DNA of 64,000 nt, from the NCBI GenBank assembly GCA_964537685.1, contig CAZICM010000001.1, positions 310,001 to 374,000 on the forward strand, written 5' to 3'. The stretch comes from CAZICM01 sp964537685 (GTDB lineage Bacteria; Myxococcota_A; Polyangia; Polyangiales; Polyangiaceae). A program made the translations under genes and the position numbers. Below are positions 58,803-64,000 of this stretch, in pieces. How positions within the stretch are numbered: position 1 is the stretch's first letter; each line of letters begins with the position of its first letter. The notes below the pieces were generated by a model that did not search any database, was not told where the DNA came from, and worked only from the letters and a program-made list of their open reading frames with translations.

Positions 58803-60009
58803 GGAGCTTCAGGCAGAAGCCCTGCAGGGGCTCGATCTCGTTGCTTTTTCCGGGCATGAACGGGTCCAGACCAGCGCGGCTTGGCTAAAGCTTGCCGGTG
58901 AAACGCTGCCTTTCATCTATGGCGAGGGCGCCCAGCTTTCGGTCATTGCGGCATTGGATGGGGAAGGCGTGGCGGTCGCGATTCCCGCCGTTCGCACCGA
59001 TGCATGTCCACAAGCGCGACCCTTTCCGATGGATGTGGACGATCTCTTCTTTGGCTTGTGGATTCGGCATGTGGGCGATCGGGACCGGGACCTTCAGCGG
59101 CGGGCCCTGGTCTCGCGCTGGTTTGGGGCCGGTCTTCGACGTTTAAACCGATCGATGGGCCGGGGTCTTATTCTGCAGACGCCGCTCGCTCCAGCATCGG
59201 ATGCCCTCGTGGCCCGCCGGCTCTCGTCGAACGCAGCTTCGCCGGCGCTTCGCGCGGCGCTGAGGCAGGCGCGGGCCATCGCGGCGGAGGAAGACCGATG
59301 CGCGCTGATTCCGCGCCTGTTACAGCGGGATGCGGAGATGTGGAGCGATGCGCTCGAAGGAGCAGGATTTATCCGGGCCGCCACCTACCCCAGCGCAGAG
59401 CTTGAGCTTGGCGCAGCGCTGCCTTCGCGTATCGGGCAGATGATTCGGCGCAATGCGCGGCTTGTGGAGCGCGCGGGCATTCGGGTGGAGATCTCTCGGC
59501 ACGCGCCGGAAGACATCCCCTTTAGCGCCCTCTTCGAGGAGACGGCGGGCCGCCACAACGATCCGGCGCCTCGACTTCGAGACAGCTTGTTTCGAGCGAT
59601 CGGCGAGCAATGTACGGGGCGCGTGTGGTTTTTAAGCGCGCGGCGCGGAACGTCTCCTGTGGGTTTTGTCGTGGCCTTCGAGCGGGGTTCGGCGTGGGAA
59701 GCGTGGAAGTGCGGTGTGCATCGCGCGCAGGCGGAGACGGCGCCGGTCTATCTCGATTTGGTGTACGGAAAACTTCCTGAGCTTGCGATGCGGGAAGGAG
59801 GCGCGCGGCTTGAGCTCGGCGCGGGGCAAATCGGGCTTAAACGCCGTTATGGAGCGCGCGTCCTACCGGTCGAAGTACATATCGCCCTGCCGCCTCGTTT
59901 TCTCGGACGCGCCTTGTTTTCGCGCTATGCGCGGGCCGTCGGGGAAGGTATTGCCATGGCCGAGGGCGCCTTGGATCAGGTTGAAAGCGTGGCGACGACG
60001 CCAAAATGA
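58792..60009 (+). CDS. GNAT/FemAB-like acyl- or aminoacyl-transferase (BioF2/acetyltransf_6 type)
   Basis: 405 residues from a TTG at 58792 with AGGAG seven bases upstream. The second half carries the family pattern: IGQMIRRNARLVERAGIRVE (the RRxxRRAE/AG-like helix), FSALFEETAGRHNDPAPRLR, GRVWFLSARRGTSPVGFVVA, WEAWKCGVHRAQAETAPVYL, and LGAGQIGLKRRYGA (GxxxxK-x-RYGA). This is the GNAT_6/FemAB-like group, seen in peptidoglycan-bridge and polysaccharide loci; FemAB-related genes are also known near exosortases. It would transfer an acyl or aminoacyl group. Fourth gene of the exosortase operon; the 3' end overlaps the convergent EEP gene by 34 bases. Confidence 0.78.
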   Translation: MRCEELQAEALQGLDLVAFSGHERVQTSAAWLKLAGETLPFIYGEGAQLSVIAALDGEGVAVAIPAVRTDACPQARPFPMDVDDLFFGLWIRHVGDRDRDLQRRALVSRWFGAGLRRLNRSMGRGLILQTPLAPASDALVARRLSSNAASPALRAALRQARAIAAEEDRCALIPRLLQRDAEMWSDALEGAGFIRAATYPSAELELGAALPSRIGQMIRRNARLVERAGIRVEISRHAPEDIPFSALFEETAGRHNDPAPRLRDSLFRAIGEQCTGRVWFLSARRGTSPVGFVVAFERGSAWEAWKCGVHRAQAETAPVYLDLVYGKLPELAMREGGARLELGAGQIGLKRRYGARVLPVEVHIALPPRFLGRALFSRYARAVGEGIAMAEGALDQVESVATTPK

Positions 60010-60764
60010 TCGCTGGGAAAGACGCCTGCGATCGGGGCATCGAAAGCGATATGCGCCTCCAGCGGCGTACCCCGGAAACGCTCATCGTGCCCGCGCACGA
60101 AAATGTAATCGACGCGGCGATCGGGCTCGTGAAGCTGGGCGGCAAATGGATTTCTGCGCGCGAAGGTAATTCCCGCCCCATTGCCGGCGGCCGCGAAGGC
60201 ATCGGCGAAATAGACGCGGCGGGGCGCGCCCAGCGACGTAAGACCGCGCAGAAAGCGAATCTCGTCGGAATCGGGCTCTGCATTGAAATCGCCCGCGAGT
60301 ACGGGCGGATACCACGCTTCATCGGTGCACAGCTTCTGAATCTGCTCAGCCACAAAACGCACTTGCAGCTCGCGCACATGGCCTTCGTCGAAGCGCCAAT
60401 TCAGATGCGTATTGAACACGGGCAATTGACCAAAAGGCGTATTTAACAGGGCGTAGACGAGCGTGCGCCGCTCGATGGTGTCCCCCGTGGGCAGATCGAA
60501 AACCTCGTGATGGAGCACAGGGAAGCGAGAAAGGATCGCATTGCCAATAGGAAGCCGCGCGCCGCTATGCCTGCCGTAAATCACCGTATATTCATGGCCT
60601 TCGGCGATAAGTTCGGCCTGACCTAGACCCTCGGTCTTGACCACCTCTTGAAGAAAGAGAACGTCAACATTCTCCGTGCGAACACCCTCGCGGATAGCGG
60701 GCAAACGCTCTTCCCAAGGGCCGAGCAGGTTCCAAATATTCAGGGTACCAATGCGCAGAGACAT
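59976..60764 (-). CDS. Endonuclease/exonuclease/phosphatase (EEP) family protein
   Basis: 262 residues from the ATG at 60764 (GGAG 8 bases upstream). The EEP motifs are all present: RIGTLNIWNLLG, FLQEVVKTEG (metal Glu), FNTHLNWRFDEGHVRELQVR, LAGDFNAEPDSDEIRFLRGL, RVDYIFVRG and SDHFGVVATL (catalytic Asp-His). Without a signal peptide it is cytoplasmic or leaderless. Family members cut DNA, RNA, lipids or sugar phosphates; the exact substrate cannot be told. It follows the AraC regulator gene by 46 bases on the same strand. Confidence 0.88.
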   Translation of the reverse strand: MSLRIGTLNIWNLLGPWEERLPAIREGVRTENVDVLFLQEVVKTEGLGQAELIAEGHEYTVIYGRHSGARLPIGNAILSRFPVLHHEVFDLPTGDTIERRTLVYALLNTPFGQLPVFNTHLNWRFDEGHVRELQVRFVAEQIQKLCTDEAWYPPVLAGDFNAEPDSDEIRFLRGLTSLGAPRRVYFADAFAAAGNGAGITFARRNPFAAQLHEPDRRVDYIFVRGHDERFRGTPLEAHIAFDAPIAGVFPSDHFGVVATLST

Positions 60765-60810
60765 TCGAGCTTCTCCAGGAGTCAAAGGCTTTAACGTTGA
60801 TCGATATGCA

Positions 60811-61869
60811 TCAGCGAGGATGGCGGCGCGGCAAGCCCGCCCGGACGAGGCCGCGCTCCAGCGTTTCAGACGGCAATTCGCCAAAGCGTTTCCGGTACTC
60901 TGCGCTAAAGCGTCCGGGATTGCCAAGACCGAGTTCAGCGACGAGCCGGGCCACCGAGGTCGTAGGATTGGGCGTCTCCAAGCTTTTGCGCGCAAGCTCA
61001 AAGCGGTGCTGCCTTAGCAGCTCCATCGGGGCCGCGCGGCCCTGCGCTTTAAAGGCCGCCCGCAGCGAACGCTCGGGCACGCCGGCCGCCGCGACAATAT
61101 CGGCCATGGTAATAGGCTCCGCCGCATGGGCCGCAATAAACTCCAAGGCGCGCCGGACGCAGGACTGAGCGGCGCGGGGAGGCCGCGTTTCAAGGAGATT
61201 CGAAGCCGTATGCTCAACATGCACGAGCAGACCCGTAAGCACGGAATCGCGCAATCCAGCAAGCCAAAGCGGCGAGGCGTCCGGCCGATCCATTTCGCGA
61301 TGGAAAAACGAGATCATCTCATAAAACGCAAGGCCCGCGCTGGTATCGCAATTGAAATGGCACTTGAAGGCGAGCGAGCGGGGCGCATCCCTTCCGGTGA
61401 GGGCTAGAAAGTGTTGTTCCAACAGAGCCTGATCAAACACAAGCGTTTGGGCTTGGTAGTTGCTGTCAACGCACATTCGGATAGGATGGTTGGGCGAAAA
61501 AATCGCCCCTTGGCGGCCGGGTATAATCGCGAAGGGCGCATCGTGCTGGGTGCCATGCAACAGGCCGCCTTTCGCGATACCGATGGCAAATCGGTTGGTG
61601 AGTCCAGACGACTCGAGCTCAAGCCCACCGCTCCATGAGGCGCTAATGCGCTGAATATTCCCAACGGCCGCGATATTCATATCGCAGGAAAAGCTTGCTC
61701 CAGGCGCGAGAGAGAAGCGGGTTTCCGCATAGATCTTGCGAAAGGTAAGGGATGCTTCGTCAAGATTATGGGTGGAAACCAAAGGAGCCCGCAGGACCGG
61801 GCGCAAGCTGGTGCGCGGACTCTGTTCTTGTACGGCTTGTCCTGATGGAGTCACAACACAATTCTTCAC
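60811..61869 (-). CDS. AraC-family transcriptional regulator
   Basis: 352 residues from a GTG at 61869 (another GTG a few codons in). The N-terminal part is the AraC-binding-like/cupin-6 type (FRKIYAETRFSLAPGASFSC, QGAIFSPNHPIRMCVDSNYQ, FDQALLEQHFLALTGRDAPR). The C-terminal domain has two helix-turn-helix units (EPITMADIVAAAGVPERSLR and SVARLVAELGLGNPGRFSAE, then YRKRFGELPSETLERGL). This domain order matches regulators of oxygenase or stress genes. It could control the EEP gene downstream or the divergent FG-GAP lipoprotein; no operator was identified. Confidence 0.88.
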   Translation of the reverse strand: MKNCVVTPSGQAVQEQSPRTSLRPVLRAPLVSTHNLDEASLTFRKIYAETRFSLAPGASFSCDMNIAAVGNIQRISASWSGGLELESSGLTNRFAIGIAKGGLLHGTQHDAPFAIIPGRQGAIFSPNHPIRMCVDSNYQAQTLVFDQALLEQHFLALTGRDAPRSLAFKCHFNCDTSAGLAFYEMISFFHREMDRPDASPLWLAGLRDSVLTGLLVHVEHTASNLLETRPPRAAQSCVRRALEFIAAHAAEPITMADIVAAAGVPERSLRAAFKAQGRAAPMELLRQHRFELARKSLETPNPTTSVARLVAELGLGNPGRFSAEYRKRFGELPSETLERGLVRAGLPRRHPR

Positions 61870-62141
61870 AATCTAAGCCAAATATCATGCGCGCCAACAA
61901 TGCGTCAATAGGCTCGTGATGTACCTGATAAGTTGGCGTGGTCTTTTGGATAACTTGTCCAGATCTGCAAACGATGCATTCCCACGCATGCCTTGCGCTC
62001 GAATTCCACACTTCCTTTGGTAAAACTCGCCCCGGCGAGAGAATAAAAGCGCGTTTCCTTGTATCCACCGTAAAAGCCTCCATGGGAACGTAGATTGCAG
62101 TTCGGTGATCTTCGAACAAGATCCCCAACCTGGAAAAAACC

Positions 62142-64000
62142 ATGCTCCCCCGCGGCTTTTCTGTATCATCCCGCCCTTTTTCGCGCGCCGGCCTGTCCAG
62201 CCTTCTGCTCTGCTTTGCCACCGCATGCGGCGCCGATGATATCCTCCCCACGCCGGACGCGGGGCCACAAGACGCGGGCACACCCGATGCCGCTCCTGAA
62301 TGCCTTGCCCCCCATGATTGCCGGGGCGATGAAAACGGCTGCCAAATGCGAACCTGTACCGATGGAATCTGCGGTATTGCCCTCGCCGTCCAAGGAGCCC
62401 CATCTTCTATCCAAAATCCGGGGGATTGCTTGATCGCCCTCTGTGATGGCAAAGGTGGCATGACCCAAATTCGTGACGATAGCGATGCGCCGCTAAGCCC
62501 TCTTGCTTGCACCCATGGCGTATGTGAAGACGGAAAACCGGGCTATCAAAACAAAAGCTTTGGGTCCCCTTGTGATGATAAAGATCCATGCACCCAAGGC
62601 GATTCCTGCCAATCGGGATACTGCGTGCCCGGCCCGCCCCTTGTTTGCAAGGGAGGCGCCACCTGTACCGGAGGTGTATGCGTCGCAAGCGAATGCACAG
62701 GAACACTTCGCTTTCCAGGCGCTCCCATAACCAAGCTAGCCCCGAGCGAAAGCTCCAGCGCCGTCCCATCATCCATGGCGGCGGCGGACTTTGACGGCGA
62801 TGGGTTTGCGGATCTCGTCGTTGTCGCTGGCAATCATCTGGAGTTTTTATTTGGCCAGGGCGATGGGCGTTTTTGGGGACCTGTCCTCAATCAAAGTGTC
62901 AATTATCCCGAAGCTGTGACCGCGGCCGATCTCAATCAAGATGGAGCGATCGATGTGGCGGTTACGCGGGCAGGGGGTGTAACCGTGCTCTTTAATATGG
63001 GCAATCAGATATTTTCCAACGGATTCGCCCAAGCCGCGCCAAGCGGTGGGCCTGCCATTGTCGCCGCGGATCTCAATGGCGATTCAAACCTGGACTTGGC
63101 CTATGTCAGCAGTTCGAATCTCGTCGTATTCATAAACCTGGGCAATGGAAATTTTGCGGCTCCTCTCATCTACCCCGTGAACGGTAATGGGACATCCATC
63201 CTGGCTTTGGATCTCAATGGAGACGGAGTCCGGGATCTGGCCACTGGAAGCACATGGGGTATGCTCGGAGAGTATGTGACCGTGCGGTTAAACCAGGGAA
63301 ACGGCACCTTTGGAGCCTCTGATGCCTACAACATCCCCGTATCGGGGTGGCCCAATTCGCTCGTCGCCATAGATATCAACAACGATGGAGCGCAGGATCT
63401 ATTGAGCGTGACCGACTATAAAACGGGGGTATTGTACAACAAAGGAGATGGCAGTTTTCTCCGCGGGGCTTGGGATGAGCCGAGGGGCAGTTTTGCCCTT
63501 TCGGGCGATATCGACGGTTGGGGCAAGCCGGAGGTATTAAGCATCAATCACAGGGATTTACGTGTGTTTTTTACAGGTGGCGGCACGCTGGAAGATATAG
63601 GCGCATATTTTTTGGGCAATGCCTATTCCATGGTTCTCCACGACTTCAACAACGATGGCCGCTTGGATGTGGCCTCGGGAAACAACTTCCCCTTCGAGCA
63701 AAGTGCCGTGAATGTATTGCTCAACAGCGGCGGTGTTTTCGAGGCGCCGCACTTAACAGAGGTGGGGCCGAGTTACTTTGCCCATGCCATGGCCGTGGCG
63801 GACCTCAATGGAGATCTAAAGCCCGATGTGGCGATGACCCACCAAGACACCCATGATATCACCGTCGTGCTCAACCAGGGCGATGGCACGTTCGGGGAAG
63901 TATGGAGCTATGCGGCTGGACAAAGACCCGCGGATATCAAGGCGGCGGATCTCAATGGAGATGGGATAACCGATTTGGTCGCAGGAAATGAAGACAGCAA
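62142..64000 (+). CDS. FG-GAP/VCBS-repeat lipoprotein (3' end outside window)
   Basis: The frame stays open from the ATG at 62142 to the window edge (619 codons so far). Signal peptide with lipobox LCFATAC, then Asp/Pro-rich linker, then a Cys-rich section (CRGDENGCQMRTCTDGICGI, CDDKDPCTQGDSCQSGYCVP). From about residue 210 on there are repeated FG-GAP/VCBS blades with the Ca-binding-like loop D-x-N-x-D-G-x-x-D: AADLNQDGAIDVAV, ALDLNGDGVRDLAT, AIDINNDGAQDLLS, VADLNGDLKPDVAM, AADLNGDGITDLVA. At least seven such loops are visible, enough for one beta-propeller. Likely a large surface protein. Confidence 0.85.
   Translation, partial: MLPRGFSVSSRPFSRAGLSSLLLCFATACGADDILPTPDAGPQDAGTPDAAPECLAPHDCRGDENGCQMRTCTDGICGIALAVQGAPSSIQNPGDCLIALCDGKGGMTQIRDDSDAPLSPLACTHGVCEDGKPGYQNKSFGSPCDDKDPCTQGDSCQSGYCVPGPPLVCKGGATCTGGVCVASECTGTLRFPGAPITKLAPSESSSAVPSSMAAADFDGDGFADLVVVAGNHLEFLFGQGDGRFWGPVLNQSVNYPEAVTAADLNQDGAIDVAVTRAGGVTVLFNMGNQIFSNGFAQAAPSGGPAIVAADLNGDSNLDLAYVSSSNLVVFINLGNGNFAAPLIYPVNGNGTSILALDLNGDGVRDLATGSTWGMLGEYVTVRLNQGNGTFGASDAYNIPVSGWPNSLVAIDINNDGAQDLLSVTDYKTGVLYNKGDGSFLRGAWDEPRGSFALSGDIDGWGKPEVLSINHRDLRVFFTGGGTLEDIGAYFLGNAYSMVLHDFNNDGRLDVASGNNFPFEQSAVNVLLNSGGVFEAPHLTEVGPSYFAHAMAVADLNGDLKPDVAMTHQDTHDITVVLNQGDGTFGEVWSYAAGQRPADIKAADLNGDGITDLVAGNEDS

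Noticed and set aside
61766..62512. A 248-codon minus-strand frame
   Set aside because: It overlaps the start of the AraC gene and the signal peptide and Cys region of the FG-GAP lipoprotein; no motif of its own.

Overview
The window reads as chromosomal DNA from a myxobacterium-like deltaproteobacterium (Myxococcota, probably Polyangia). The grounds are the many lipoproteins with Gly/Ser/Ala-rich linkers, the Cys-rich 'CDDGNTVTGDGC' type repeats, an AgmX-type energy-transducer domain, an M57 metalloprotease, a membrane-anchored Ser/Thr kinase, a HET-C-like protein, and exported EGF, CotH-kinase and FG-GAP proteins. DNA is moderately GC-rich by eye. I saw no rRNA, tRNA or CRISPR array.

Region 1-14 kb: the C-terminal end of a Ser/Thr kinase and a duplicated TPR-like exported protein come first. 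A minus-strand trio follows (M57 protease, MepA-type endopeptidase, AgmX-domain protein). A metabolic run on the plus strand comes next: methyltransferase, fused 3-oxoacid CoA-transferase, accD, folC, a transglutaminase-like gene with an apparent frameshift, a membrane protein, a metallophosphoesterase and glmM. Region 14-42 kb mixes housekeeping and surface genes: CotH-kinase/lectin lipoprotein, FGE-fold lipoprotein, DsbA-like isomerase, pseudokinase, AMMECR1 protein, collagen-like/MBL lipoprotein, an orphan Eco57I-like DNA methyltransferase, HET-C with an overlapping Cys-rich lipoprotein, a cN-II type nucleotidase, a Ski2-like helicase, GST, GT2, a repeat-rich OmpA protein, a sigma-54 response regulator coupled to an ABC ATPase, and ligand-binding lipoproteins.

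Region 42-52.6 kb is a plasticity zone. It holds a 165-bp element with IS3-like terminal inverted repeats, a 3' fragment of an ABC ATPase gene, a G-rich tandem-repeat block, two dispersed repeat families, a PLD-like protein, a lipoprotein with an HHxxP nuclease-like end, a cassette-like row of small enzymes (GFA, two VOC, GNAT), an AAA ATPase and a truncated zeta-toxin gene.

Region 52.6-60 kb is the most interesting part. Two exported EGF-repeat lipoproteins share a C-terminal domain, and one ends in a sorting-signal-like tail. They are followed by a tight operon of an exosortase-family protein, a ferritin-like diiron protein, an ATP-grasp ligase and a FemAB/GNAT-like transferase. I read this as a compact candidate system for surface-protein sorting and modification, without the polysaccharide genes usually seen near exosortases. 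The window ends with a convergent endonuclease/exonuclease/phosphatase gene, an AraC regulator and the start of a large FG-GAP lipoprotein that runs off the edge.
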